From the NCBI GenBank assembly GCA_963708245.1, contig OY970201.1, forward strand, positions 2,232,001-2,296,000: a stretch of DNA of 64,000 nucleotides, read 5' to 3'. The notes under the pieces are model-generated. The model worked only from the letters and a program-made list of their open reading frames with translations, made no database searches and had not been told where the DNA came from. Source of the stretch: CAVYXK01 sp963708245 (lineage in GTDB: Bacteria > Pseudomonadota > Alphaproteobacteria > Acetobacterales > Acetobacteraceae). A program made the translations under genes and the position numbers. Each line of letters begins with the position of its first letter. Position 1 is the first letter of the stretch. Shown one piece after another: positions 15,704 through 24,616 of the stretch.

Positions 15704-17721
15704 CCCCGGCCCACCAGCGCTTTCCGCTGCGCCGGCTGGATGCCGCGCTGAGCCGCGAGGTGCTGCGGCTGCGGGCGCGGTACCAGCTCTCGCTCGATGA
15801 GTTCCGCGGCCTGTTCATCAGCGACGAGCAGGTGGATGCGCTGCTGGCCGGGCACAACAGGCCGCCGAGAGAAGGGGCCGGTCTGCCCCTGCCCGAACCG
15901 CATCCCGCGATCGACGGCGTCGCGGCCCGTTTCGGGCTGACACAGGAAGCGACCGACATCCTGTTGTTCGCGCTGGCGCCCGAGATCGATCCCGCTTACG
16001 CGCCGATCTACGCATACCTGAACGACGATGTTCGCCGGCGCTGGCCTACCGTTGATCTCGCGCGGCGACTGTTCGGGGACACCGCTGCATCGGCCGCGGC
16101 GCTGGCAGCGGAAGGCGTGTTGTTCCGGCTGGGTCTGCTGCTGCCGCAAGATGCCGGGGAGGCGTGTGTCTTGCCGCTGCGAGGGTTCGTGCCCAATCCC
16201 ATGCTCTGCGCGCATCTGCTTGGCAGCCCTGTCGCCGGGCGGCAGGGGCTGACCATCGGTCTGCCGGCTGAGGCGGGCGACGCCGGACCGCTGGCGTGGC
16301 TGATCGCGCCGATCGCCGCCGACGATATGCCGCTGGTGGTGCTGACCGGCGCGCGAGGCTATGGCCACGCCGCGGCGGTCGCTGGCCTCGCGCGTCGGCT
16401 GGATCGTGGGGTCGTGCGCCTGATGGCGGCAGGCGACGTCTCGCCGCAAACGCTGTTGCGCGACGGCATCGTGGCGGCGCGTCTTTCTGATGCTCTGCTG
16501 CTGGTCGAGGCCGACTCCGCGACACTGACCGCGCTGGCGCCGAAACTGCGCGATCCGCGCGTACCGGTGTTCCTGTCGATACAAACTGATGCCGCGTGGC
16601 GGCACTGCTTGGCCGGCCTGACGTTCGTCGAGGTCTTGTTTCCCTTGCCGGATGGCCCGGCACGACAGCACCTGTGGGCGGCGGCTTTGCAGCGCGCCGG
16701 GTTGGCGACCGACTGCTCTGCGCTGGCCGAGGTGGCGCAGCAATTCCGTCTCTCGGCACGCCAGATCGAGGTTGCGGCGGCAACCTTGCGCCTGAGCCTC
16801 GGCCTGCCGGCGGGCAAGCGCGGCAACAGCGGCGCCGATGCGTTGCTGAGAGTGGCGCGGCAGCAGGCCGAGGCCGACCTCGGCGGTCTGGCACAACGGA
16901 TAACGCCGGCGTTCGGCTGGGCGGATCTGGTGCTGCCGGCCGGGTCGCTGCGCCAGCTCCGCCATCTGGGCGGCGCGATCCGCCACCGCGAGCGCGTCTT
17001 TGGCGAGTGGGGCTTCAGCGGCGGTCCTGGCGTCACCGCGCTGTTCAGCGGCAGCCCCGGTACGGGCAAGACAATGAGCGCGGGCGTGCTGGCGCGCGAG
17101 GCGGGGCTCGATCTGTGGCGGATCGACCTGTCGTCGGTGGTCAGCAAGTGGATAGGTGAGACGGAGAAGCACCTCGACCGCATCTTCGCCCTGGCCCGCG
17201 ACGGCAATGCGATCCTGTTCTTCGACGAGGCCGACGCGCTGTTCGGCAAGCGCAGCGAGGTCAAGGACGCACACGACCGCTACGCCAACATCGAAGTGGC
17301 GTATCTGCTGCAACAACTCGAAGTATTCGACGGCGTGGTGATCCTGGCGTCGAACCTGGCGCGCAACGTCGATCAGGCATTCAGCCGGCGGATGCATTTT
17401 GTCATCGAATTTCCGCTGCCGGATGCGGGCCTGCGGGAACGGCTGTGGCGGGCGGCAATTCCCGCTGGTGCGCCGCTGGCCGACGACGTGGACTTGGCGT
17501 TCCTCGCGCGGCAGTTCGCGTTTGCCGGGGGCGATATCCGCGTGGCGGCGCTGGATGCCGCGTTCTCTGCGGCGGCCGATGACGCGCCGATCGACATGGC
17601 GCGGCTGTGCCAGGCGGTATCTCGACAGTTGTTGAAGCAGGGAAAGGTGCCGACGGCGAGCGACTTCCGGCAGTACCAGCGGCTGATGGCGGCGGCTGGG
17701 ATGCGGATCGCGGCGGAATGA
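15700..17721 (+). CDS. eCIS AAA+ ATPase
   Basis: 673 residues from GTG 15700 (GTGA overlap with the upstream stop); the open frame extends further upstream but only as out-of-frame sequence. An N-terminal half without obvious catalytic motifs precedes one AAA+ module: Walker A GSPGTGKT (G451-T458), Walker B ILFFDEAD (D509, E510), sensor-1 ILASNLARN and arginine finger FSRRMHF. This is the Afp15-type ATPase found in nearly all eCIS loci and thought to act in assembly or cargo loading rather than sheath recycling, since eCIS particles are released. The stop overlaps the next start (ATGA), linking it to the cargo genes. Confidence 0.9.
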   Translation: MTPAHQRFPLRRLDAALSREVLRLRARYQLSLDEFRGLFISDEQVDALLAGHNRPPREGAGLPLPEPHPAIDGVAARFGLTQEATDILLFALAPEIDPAYAPIYAYLNDDVRRRWPTVDLARRLFGDTAASAAALAAEGVLFRLGLLLPQDAGEACVLPLRGFVPNPMLCAHLLGSPVAGRQGLTIGLPAEAGDAGPLAWLIAPIAADDMPLVVLTGARGYGHAAAVAGLARRLDRGVVRLMAAGDVSPQTLLRDGIVAARLSDALLLVEADSATLTALAPKLRDPRVPVFLSIQTDAAWRHCLAGLTFVEVLFPLPDGPARQHLWAAALQRAGLATDCSALAEVAQQFRLSARQIEVAAATLRLSLGLPAGKRGNSGADALLRVARQQAEADLGGLAQRITPAFGWADLVLPAGSLRQLRHLGGAIRHRERVFGEWGFSGGPGVTALFSGSPGTGKTMSAGVLAREAGLDLWRIDLSSVVSKWIGETEKHLDRIFALARDGNAILFFDEADALFGKRSEVKDAHDRYANIEVAYLLQQLEVFDGVVILASNLARNVDQAFSRRMHFVIEFPLPDAGLRERLWRAAIPAGAPLADDVDLAFLARQFAFAGGDIRVAALDAAFSAAADDAPIDMARLCQAVSRQLLKQGKVPTASDFRQYQRLMAAAGMRIAAE

Positions 17722-20588
17722 GCGGGCAGCACACCCGTGCGGTGAAAAGCGCCGGCGAGCCGGCGGCAGCGCGCCCCAATACGACACATGCCGCCGGCTC
17801 CCAGCACGGCATCAGCAATCAGCTACTCCAGCAGTACATGCGCAACGGTACACTGCGCGCCAAACTGCGGGTGGGCAGTGCCGACGATCCTGCCGAGGCG
17901 GAGGCCGACGGGCTCGCGGAGCAACTAGTTGCCGGCAGGCGGGCGCCATGTCATTGCGGCGGTACCTGTCCGAGCTGCCGCAGCAACGCCCAGGTCATTC
18001 GACGTCAGGCAATCCGTCCCGGCGCGGCATCGGCGCGTGCCGATATCTTTGGCAACCGCACGGGACGGGCGCTGGCGGCGGAGGTGCGGTCCTATTTCGA
18101 GCCGCGCCTTGGCCTGCCGCTCGACGCGGTGCGCGTGCACGACGATCCGGCGAGTGCCGCCATGGCACACCGGATCGGGGCACGAGCCTTCGCCGTCGGC
18201 TCCGATATTGGGTTCGAGACTGGAGCCTTCCGACCCGGCACACCCGATGGCTCGCGGCTGTTGGCGCACGAGTTGGCGCACGTGGCGCAAGGCGGCGAAC
18301 TCATTCGCCGCCAGCCGACACCGGATGCCAACGCGCCGGAAAATCAGGTGCAAGCGGATGTCACCGCGCAAGGTGCGCCTGTCGCCGAGCCGTTGGCGCC
18401 GACCGGCGGCTCGCTCGACGACCGCGTCGCGGCGTTCAAGCAACTGGTGAAGACCGCCGCGGTGCATCGTCTGACCGCGAACCGGACCAATTTGGGCCAG
18501 TGGAAGGATGCCCTCGGCACGGTGATCCCGGCGTCGGACGTGTCGGCGCTTGGACTGCTGCAGGGCGGTGGCGCCCAGCCCTATTTCGAGCTGCAGGACA
18601 TCAGCGATCCGGGGATGCGCGATCTGCGCGCAGCGCAGTCGCTCGGCCATTTTCGTGCCTGCACCGGCTGCCACATCGAAAACTACCTGTGGGGTAGCCG
18701 CGAGCAGCGCGCCATGGAGGCATCCCCCGGTGCGTGGCAGACACCAAACCAGATGCGCATGTTCGGCGGACCGGCGAGCCAGCCTGGCTATCAGCCGCGT
18801 TCCGGGACTTACGAGTCACGGCTTAACCAACTTTTCCCCGATCCGGCGGCGACGCACGCCGCGATTGACCGCATGCGGGCGGTGATCAGTGCGCTCGGGC
18901 CCGATGGCTACCAGGTGTTGCCGGGCAACCTGACAGCCACATTGGAATCGGACGGGCCCGCGGCGGCTCTACAACAGATCCTCGCTGCAATTGTCCAGCG
19001 GCAGCAGGACTATCTGACGCTGATCGGCAAGATCGACGCCGGCGACGTCGGCTATGAACATTTCGGTCCGATCATCAAGTCGCTGTTGCCGGCCTCGCAG
19101 CCCGACGTTCAAGCCGCAATCCAGAAGGAGATGGACGACCATGCCTTCTGGAACAAAGTCGAGGCTGTTGTCGTCGGCGCCCTCACCGCTCTCGCGCTGA
19201 TTCTTACCATCTTCCCGCCCACCACCGTGGCTGGGGTCGCGCTGTCGGCCGCGCTCGACGTGACCCTCGGAGTTTATGGGGTCACCAAAGGCCAGGAGAT
19301 GATGCGTATCGGTGAAGCTTACAGCCTGGGTACCGGCGCGAGTGACGTGTTCTCGCCCGAGCAGCAGGCAGCGGGCGGTGCCATGGTGCTGATGGGGTTC
19401 TTCAGTGAATTCACCGGCGCGTTGGGCGCGGCTGGTGGTCTTGCCAGGGTCGATGCGGCGCTGGCAGGACTGGGCGGCGGGGCCACGGCTCTCACCACAG
19501 GCGTCGGGGCCGTCGCGCGCACGATCCAGCGCGGCGACTTCCTCGCAACCATCGCCGAGGACGGCGCGATGTACGTGACCCACCTGGACCATCCGGACAT
19601 GCTGATCGTGGTGCGCGGCGACATCGCGACGGTGTATCAGATGATGCCGGGCGGCATGCGCGTCATCGCGACGGCTCCGGTGCCGCCTGCCATTACGTCA
19701 GTGCCGCTGCTCGGCCCCGGCTCGGAGGCCATGGTGCCGTTCGAGGGCGGACCGCTGGTGCCGATGGTTGGAGGTGAAGCGGGAGCACCGGCGCTGTCGG
19801 GCGAACTCGGCTTTCCCGGTGCTGCTCCAGGCTCGCCGATGTTCCCGCAACTGCCAGCCGGGCCACCGCCTCCTTTCATGTTGGGTCCGGGACCGCCCTC
19901 CCCGCTGCTGCTGGCTGCACCGCAGTACGAGGATTTTGCTGATGTGGCCCTTCAACTCGGTCAGCAGCCGGGTGGACCTGGCACGGGGATGGTCTGGAGC
20001 GTCACCCCGGACGGAACAGTGTTTGCGACCCCGCCGCTGCGCGGGGCGAATATCTATGTTCCCGAAGGCTTACCGCCGCCGGCTGGTTATTTTGCCGGCG
20101 CCGGCCAGCCTCGCTCGTGGGTGATGTCGGGGCCATTGCAGGAGAACTTCTCGCCGTTCGACGTGTTCCCTGGCCAGTCGGCAACCACCCGCACCTTGTC
20201 GCAAGTGCGTTCAGTGCGGGGGTCCAACCTGCGCGGCGCGGCGGCCGAGCAGTACATCGCTCAACTGAGCGGCGGACAACGCGAAGTTTCATTGCAACTG
20301 CCTGCAAATTTGGCACGCCGCTCCGACGTTATCAGCGAGAGCATCGCCGGAGGGGTCAATCAAGAGGTCAAAAACTACCTTCGCTACATTGGCCGGAATA
20401 ACCCCACGCGCGAAGTGCCGTGGACCCCGTTCATACAAACCGAGGTCGATCGCGATGCGATGATCATGTGGTATTACCGTCAGCAGGCCGTTTGGGTTTT
20501 CACCGACGCTCCGCCATCCGCGGCCCTGGTAAGCGCACTCGACGAGGCCGGCATTCCGCATATTGTTTCCAGTGACCGTTTGCCATGA
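17718..20588 (+). CDS. DUF4157 eCIS cargo candidate with possible C-terminal nuclease
   Basis: 956 residues from ATG 17718. A CPSC-containing linker (about residues 70-95) leads to the eCIS core domain DUF4157 at about residues 105-195, with FGVF-like packing residues (YFEPRLGLPLDAVRVHDD) and the zincin-like motif H184-E-L-A-H188. The middle (about 220-480) contains CTGCHIEN, a single CxxCH haem-binding-like motif. Residues about 481-525 form a long hydrophobic, TM-like segment, and residues 650-760 are Pro/Gly-rich. The C-terminal 130 residues contain RGAAAEQYI (E844), SDVI (D870) and NQEVKNY (E883-V-K885), spaced like a PD-(D/E)XK nuclease core. DUF4157 is the best marker of eCIS-loaded effectors; the nuclease reading is inferred. 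Confidence 0.75.
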   Translation: MSGQHTRAVKSAGEPAAARPNTTHAAGSQHGISNQLLQQYMRNGTLRAKLRVGSADDPAEAEADGLAEQLVAGRRAPCHCGGTCPSCRSNAQVIRRQAIRPGAASARADIFGNRTGRALAAEVRSYFEPRLGLPLDAVRVHDDPASAAMAHRIGARAFAVGSDIGFETGAFRPGTPDGSRLLAHELAHVAQGGELIRRQPTPDANAPENQVQADVTAQGAPVAEPLAPTGGSLDDRVAAFKQLVKTAAVHRLTANRTNLGQWKDALGTVIPASDVSALGLLQGGGAQPYFELQDISDPGMRDLRAAQSLGHFRACTGCHIENYLWGSREQRAMEASPGAWQTPNQMRMFGGPASQPGYQPRSGTYESRLNQLFPDPAATHAAIDRMRAVISALGPDGYQVLPGNLTATLESDGPAAALQQILAAIVQRQQDYLTLIGKIDAGDVGYEHFGPIIKSLLPASQPDVQAAIQKEMDDHAFWNKVEAVVVGALTALALILTIFPPTTVAGVALSAALDVTLGVYGVTKGQEMMRIGEAYSLGTGASDVFSPEQQAAGGAMVLMGFFSEFTGALGAAGGLARVDAALAGLGGGATALTTGVGAVARTIQRGDFLATIAEDGAMYVTHLDHPDMLIVVRGDIATVYQMMPGGMRVIATAPVPPAITSVPLLGPGSEAMVPFEGGPLVPMVGGEAGAPALSGELGFPGAAPGSPMFPQLPAGPPPPFMLGPGPPSPLLLAAPQYEDFADVALQLGQQPGGPGTGMVWSVTPDGTVFATPPLRGANIYVPEGLPPPAGYFAGAGQPRSWVMSGPLQENFSPFDVFPGQSATTRTLSQVRSVRGSNLRGAAAEQYIAQLSGGQREVSLQLPANLARRSDVISESIAGGVNQEVKNYLRYIGRNNPTREVPWTPFIQTEVDRDAMIMWYYRQQAVWVFTDAPPSAALVSALDEAGIPHIVSSDRLP

Positions 20589-20654
20589 ACATCGGTTGGG
20601 CGGCTGCACGACCGCGTTGTCAAGGGAGCTCCGGCGGCGCAAGTTGGTCGCGCA

Positions 20655-22355
20655 ATGAGGCCCGCACGCACCATCGTCCGTGCCGACGCGGCGTCCGGCG
20701 CTCTGCGATCGGCGCGCGGCCGGATTGCACCGCATCCGGCCGGCGTCGGCAATCAGGCATTGCAGCGGCATCTGCGCCACGACGCACCCATCAGGTTCAC
20801 CGTTGCGGCGCGCAACGATGCTTCCGAACATGAGGCGGGTCGGGCTGCGGCCTCGTTTCCGCACGGCGGGAAGCGCGATCAGGTCGCACCGCTTGCTTCC
20901 GGCGTGCCCACGCCCAGGACTCTGGCGAACGCGATCGGGGAATCGGGTGCTCCGCTCGATCGCACCCTTCGCGCCGACATGGAGCGGCATTTCGGAGTCT
21001 TCCTTGGCGACGTTCGCGTCCACACCGGCACGCGCGCCGGTGAACTGGCACAGAGCCTCGGCGCCGACGCCTTCACGCATGGCCACGACATCGTCTTTGG
21101 CGAAGGAAACAGGCCCGGTGCAGACGCACTGACGGCGCACGAACTGGCTCATGTCATCCAGCAGACGGGCGGGCTCGCCGGCGCCGCGACTGGACCCAGG
21201 CCGTCGTCCCGGTCCGAGCCGTCGCTGCTCCAATGCAGCTTCGCGGCGAGCTACGCTGTGCCGACCGGGGTCTTCGAGGTGGACCTGCAAACTCAGAATG
21301 GCGGCGCCGCGACGCCGCCCGGCAAGTCCGGACTTTCCGGCACCATCCGCTTCGTCCCCGGACAACGCGCGCCGAACTCGAACGTGATCGCGTTCACCCA
21401 GATCGCGCGCGTCGTCGATACAGCAGGGGCGGATGTTCAGCCCTCGACGATGCCGCCCCTGCAGGCGCCACGCGGTGCGCTGGGGTCACCAGGGCTTCGC
21501 ACTGCGGCCGACCCGCTGCGCGGCGTGGAGGGTGGGTTCTTCACTGACGTCCAGCACCGTCCGCTGGTCCCGCCCGGAGCGCCGGTGCCCGCTGCTGTCG
21601 CGCAGGGCTCGGCGCTGTCGCCACGTTACGACTGGGGTCCTGGCGGTGCCATTCAAACCCCGGGCTTCAAGCGATCGGACGATCCTGCCGATATTCGCTC
21701 GGCCGAGATGTTCGACTTCCCCGGAAGCACAGGCAGCGAGATGGACTTCTCGCTCGAGTCCGTCGCGCTCGGCGAGGACACCATGGTCACCTACGGCGCG
21801 GTGAACTGGGGCTTCGGCATACGGGCCGGCACCGTCTCCGGCGAGTACCTCGACGTCGAGGTCGGCCACTCGGCGACATTCGACGAAGCGCTAGAGCGCC
21901 ATCGCGACTTCTACGTCCACGAACCCGTAACCTTCTACTTCGACTTCAATAGTGCAGTGCTCAGCCCCAGCGAGGAAGCTAAGATTGGCACCTTCACCGC
22001 ATATCTTGCGCGCAATCCCGACATCCACATGGATATCGAGGGTTTCGCCGACATCATGGGCGGAGACAGCCCCTATAATCGCGATCTGTCGCTGCGGCGT
22101 GCCGAGGCAGTGAAGAACGCACTCATCGCCCGCGGCATTCCCGAGGAGGACATCGGCGGCCCGGCGCCGGCGACGGCGCATGTGGGCCCGCTGACTCTCG
22201 GACGCGGTGCCTCGATCGAGGCGACGACCAATGCCGGGACGGGCGATCAAGGTGGCGACGCCGCTGTCGGCGCCGACCAGCAGCGCGAGGCCAACCGCTG
22301 GGCCAATCGCCGGGCCGTCCTGACCTTCCGGCGAGCGACACCCGCCGCACCGTGA
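20655..22355 (+). CDS. DUF4157 protein with OmpA-like domain
   Basis: 566 residues. After a basic N-terminus, DUF4157 occupies about residues 95-175: MERHFGVFLGDVRVHTG, then AHELAHVIQQTGG with H162, E163 and H166. About residues 190-420 are beta-rich and unrecognised. Residues about 425-510 form an OmpA-like domain, TFYFDFNSAVLSPSEE ... IEGFADIMGGDSPYN ... SLRRAEAVKNALIARGI, with a disordered tail. OmpA-like domains bind peptidoglycan, so this could be a cargo acting in the periplasm or an adaptor tethering particles to the wall. ATG 20655 is the only start near the basic leader. It is 66 bases from the previous stop and overlaps the next gene (GTGA). Confidence 0.78.
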   Translation: MRPARTIVRADAASGALRSARGRIAPHPAGVGNQALQRHLRHDAPIRFTVAARNDASEHEAGRAAASFPHGGKRDQVAPLASGVPTPRTLANAIGESGAPLDRTLRADMERHFGVFLGDVRVHTGTRAGELAQSLGADAFTHGHDIVFGEGNRPGADALTAHELAHVIQQTGGLAGAATGPRPSSRSEPSLLQCSFAASYAVPTGVFEVDLQTQNGGAATPPGKSGLSGTIRFVPGQRAPNSNVIAFTQIARVVDTAGADVQPSTMPPLQAPRGALGSPGLRTAADPLRGVEGGFFTDVQHRPLVPPGAPVPAAVAQGSALSPRYDWGPGGAIQTPGFKRSDDPADIRSAEMFDFPGSTGSEMDFSLESVALGEDTMVTYGAVNWGFGIRAGTVSGEYLDVEVGHSATFDEALERHRDFYVHEPVTFYFDFNSAVLSPSEEAKIGTFTAYLARNPDIHMDIEGFADIMGGDSPYNRDLSLRRAEAVKNALIARGIPEEDIGGPAPATAHVGPLTLGRGASIEATTNAGTGDQGGDAAVGADQQREANRWANRRAVLTFRRATPAAP

Positions 22356-22966
22356 ACGGCGCCGAACCCTCGGCGGCCGCGCTCGTCGAGCAACTGGGCT
22401 CGGGGGATTTCAATGCTCGGGCGCTGGCACTCGCCGATCTGGTGCGCCGCGGTCGCGCGGCGGCACCGGCCTTACGCCGCGGGTTCGACGCGAAGGAGCC
22501 CGAGATCAGGGTGCAGGCGATGCGCGGCCTTGCCGAGATCGCCGATCCGGCGAGCGCTGACATATTCGCGCAATGCCTGGATGCGCCGGACGAGCGGCTG
22601 CGAGCGTTCGCCGCGCGCGGGCTGGCACGGATCGGCGACGCCCGCGCCGGCGATGCCCTGGTCCGCACAATCGACGACTATCCGGACGTACTGCACCACC
22701 TGTTCTCGCCCTCGGTGGTTGAGCTCATCGCGCTGGGACCGGCAGCACTGCCCCTCGTTGCACCCCTGCTCAGCGCGCCTGACCCGACCACGCGCGCCCG
22801 CGCATTTCTCGTCATCCGTCAGGTCGTGGAGGCGAACCGGGCCCTTGGATCGTGGCAGACGCTTGCGGGCATGCTCGGACCTTATGATCCGACCGCGCCC
22901 GCCGCCGAACGCGACGCCGCGGCGCAGCGCTGGCGTGAGTGGATCGGTCGGGTGTTGTCGCGCTAG
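22352..22966 (+). CDS. HEAT-repeat protein
   Basis: 204 residues from GTG 22352. It is built of about five alpha-helical HEAT/PBS-lyase-like repeats: EIRVQAMRGLAEIADPAS, RLRAFAARGLARIGDARA and similar units of about 31 residues. It carries no catalytic motif. It is translationally coupled to the OmpA/DUF4157 gene and ends the eCIS operon, so it probably scaffolds or chaperones cargo; an immunity role cannot be excluded. Downstream, the sequence changes to mobile-element debris. Confidence 0.7.
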   Translation: MNGAEPSAAALVEQLGSGDFNARALALADLVRRGRAAAPALRRGFDAKEPEIRVQAMRGLAEIADPASADIFAQCLDAPDERLRAFAARGLARIGDARAGDALVRTIDDYPDVLHHLFSPSVVELIALGPAALPLVAPLLSAPDPTTRARAFLVIRQVVEANRALGSWQTLAGMLGPYDPTAPAAERDAAAQRWREWIGRVLSR

Positions 22967-22998
22967 GCGACTGGCGTGACGGAGCCATGGTGAAGACC

Positions 22999-23049
22999 GT
23001 GTCAAGCGACATCAGAATCCGGTCCACTGGCGACATTGAAAACTGGTCC
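22999..23049 (+). repeat. IS21-like terminal repeats (element end without transposase)
   Basis: The sequence opens TGTCAAGCGAC and contains two imperfect 20-base direct repeats, 23006-23025 and 23030-23049, each gcgacat...ggtcc and matching at about 15 of 20 positions. IS21-family ends carry such multiple GCGACAT...GGTCC repeats as transposase binding sites. No istA or istB reading frame follows, so only the terminus remains. The family is recognised by pattern, not by database match. Confidence 0.55.
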
Positions 23050-23265
23050 CCCACTGGCCGGAAGTAACGGAACGCCCGTCGGGTACGCACAAGCGGACAA
23101 AGTGGGAACGAGGTTGTCGTCTCGTTCAAGGAAATCAGTCAGTTGGTCATGGGCGGCGGTCGAAGGCTGCGATGGTGCGGGTGTCCGGCACCTGCCGGCG
23201 GATGGTCGAAATGTCCTCGTCGGGGTCGAAGAATTTATACGACAAACCACATCGGAATGAGATAT

Positions 23266-23300
23266 TGTGCGGAAACCCCGACGACAGGGTTTTCCGCACA
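23266..23300 (+). repeat. res-like inverted repeat before resolvase remnant
   Basis: Arms 23266-23279 (tgtgcggaaacccc) and 23287-23300 (gggttttccgcaca) are inverted repeats matching at 13 of 14 positions with a 7-base spacer. The right arm touches the ATG of the resolvase remnant. A palindrome of this size just upstream of a serine resolvase is what a recombination site doubling as autoregulatory operator looks like. The assignment is inferred. Confidence 0.5.
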
Positions 23301-23513
23301 TGCTTGTCGGCTACATACGCGTCTCGACCGCTCAAGACGCGTGGCATCGCATTCCACTCTCTTACCGAGCAGATGGACACCACCACGCCACAGGGCGAAT
23401 TCCTGTTTCATGTCTTCGGCGCACTGGCACAATTTGAGCGTTCCCTGACCCAGGAGCGCGTCAACGCCGGCCTCGCTGCTGCCCGCCGCCGCGGTCGCAG
23501 TCGAACGCCCTGA
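23300..23513 (+). pseudogene. serine resolvase/invertase remnant, internally deleted
   Basis: From ATG 23300 the frame reads MLVGYIRVSTAQDA, the exact N-terminal motif of Tn3-type resolvases with the catalytic Ser. After about 14 residues the homology jumps to another frame, GIAFHSLTEQMDTTTPQGEF then FGALAQFERSLTQERVNAGL, which is the central and long-helix part. Roughly 50-60 residues including much of the catalytic domain are missing, and the DNA-binding C-terminus is lost after AARRRGR. The remnant then runs into the truncated hoxH. It is non-functional. The preceding bases 22967-23265 hold no convincing gene other than the IS end. Confidence 0.8.
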
Positions 23514-24616
23514 ACATTTTCCATTTGGCTTCGCCGGATCTCCTGTTCGGCTTCGATGCGCCACCCGAGCAACGCAACATCCTCGCGGTACTGAGCAGTT
23601 TTCCCGAGATCGGAAAATGGGCGATCTTCATTCGCAAATACGGCCAGGAGGTCATCAAGGCGACCGGTGGGCGCAAGATCCACCCGACGAGTGCCATTCC
23701 CGGTGGGGTCAATGAAAATCTCTCGATCGAAAAGCGCGACGCGCTGCGCAAGGACATCGACCAAATCATTACTTGGTGCTGCGCGGCGCTGGAGCAGCAT
23801 AAGGGTTACGTCGAGGCGCATCAGGCACTTTACCGCGACTTCGCAACGTTCAAATCCAATTATGTGAGTATCGTTGGGCCCCAAGGCGGCATGGATCTCT
23901 ATGACGGTCGGCTGCGGGCGATCGACGCCGACGGTCAGACGATCTTCGACCAGGTGAGCCCGGCAGATTACCGCGATTACTTCATCGAGGAAGTCCGATC
24001 CTGGAGCTACATGAAATTTCCGCATATCCGCTCGCTGGGCCGGGAGAATGGCTGGTATCGCGTCGGCCCGCTCGCGCAGATCAATTGCTGCAAATCGATC
24101 GACACGCCGCTGGCGGAGGCCGCGCGTCGCGAGTTCATCACGCAAAACCATGGGGGTCCGATTCATGCCACCCTTGCCTATCACTGGGCGCGACTGATCT
24201 GCATCATTCACTGCGCCGAAAAGATCAAGGAGCTGCTGTTCGACGACGATCTGCAAGGCACTGATCTGATCGTACGGGGTGAGCGCCGTCCGATAGGCAT
24301 CGCCTGCATCGAGGCGCCGCGCGGCACCTTGTTCCATCACTACGTGGTCGACGAGAACGACCAGGTCGCCGCCGCCAATCTGATCGTCTCCACCACCAGC
24401 AACAACGAGGCGATAAATCGCTCGGTGAAACAGGTGGCAATGGACTATCTGTCCGGCCGCGAGATTACCGAGGGGCTCTTGAACCATGTCGAGGTTGCGA
24501 TTCGCGCCTACGATCCGTGCCTTTCCTGCGCCACCCACGCGTTGGGCCAGATGCCGCTGATCGTGACGCTGGAGGACGCTGATGGTTCTCTCATTGCGAC
24601 GAGGACCAAGCAATGA
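23501..24616 (+). pseudogene. hoxH: [NiFe]-hydrogenase large subunit HoxH, 5' truncated
   Basis: Homology to HoxH of bidirectional (NAD-linked, group 3d) hydrogenases begins abruptly at 23501 (SNALNIFHLASPDLLFGF) and runs to the true C-terminus DPCLSCATH plus a tail of about 25 residues. About 110 N-terminal residues are absent, including the L1 motif RxCGxC that supplies two of the four Ni ligands. No hoxF, hoxU or hoxY is nearby. A TTG at 23525 could start a 363-residue product, but it could not hold the active site. The cleavable tail is intact and hoxW follows, so the loss looks recent. Upstream sequence is the resolvase remnant, marking the deletion point. Confidence 0.85.

Noticed and set aside
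15202..17787. 861-codon open frame on the minus strand
   Set aside because: It is antisense to the tape-measure and AAA+ ATPase genes, is rich in Arg/Gln/His with no recognisable domain, and results from high GC third positions of the real genes.
18267..18281. HELAH as proof of a zinc protease toxin
   Set aside because: The motif is part of the DUF4157 domain common to many eCIS-linked proteins and by itself does not show that the toxin activity is proteolytic.
18670..18690. CxxCH as evidence for a cytochrome
   Set aside because: A single CxxCH in a large protein without an export signal or other haem ligands is not sufficient.
1..22966. Prophage or type VI secretion system
   Set aside because: No capsid, terminase, integrase or lysis genes are in view and no TssJ/L/M membrane genes; DUF4157 proteins, the CIS tape measure and the AAA+ ATPase point to an eCIS. 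Genes left of the window could not be checked.
23525..24616. Intact hydrogenase large subunit starting at TTG 23525
   Set aside because: The N-terminal third with the L1 Cys motif is missing and homology continues upstream of the TTG into the scar, so it is a truncated gene.
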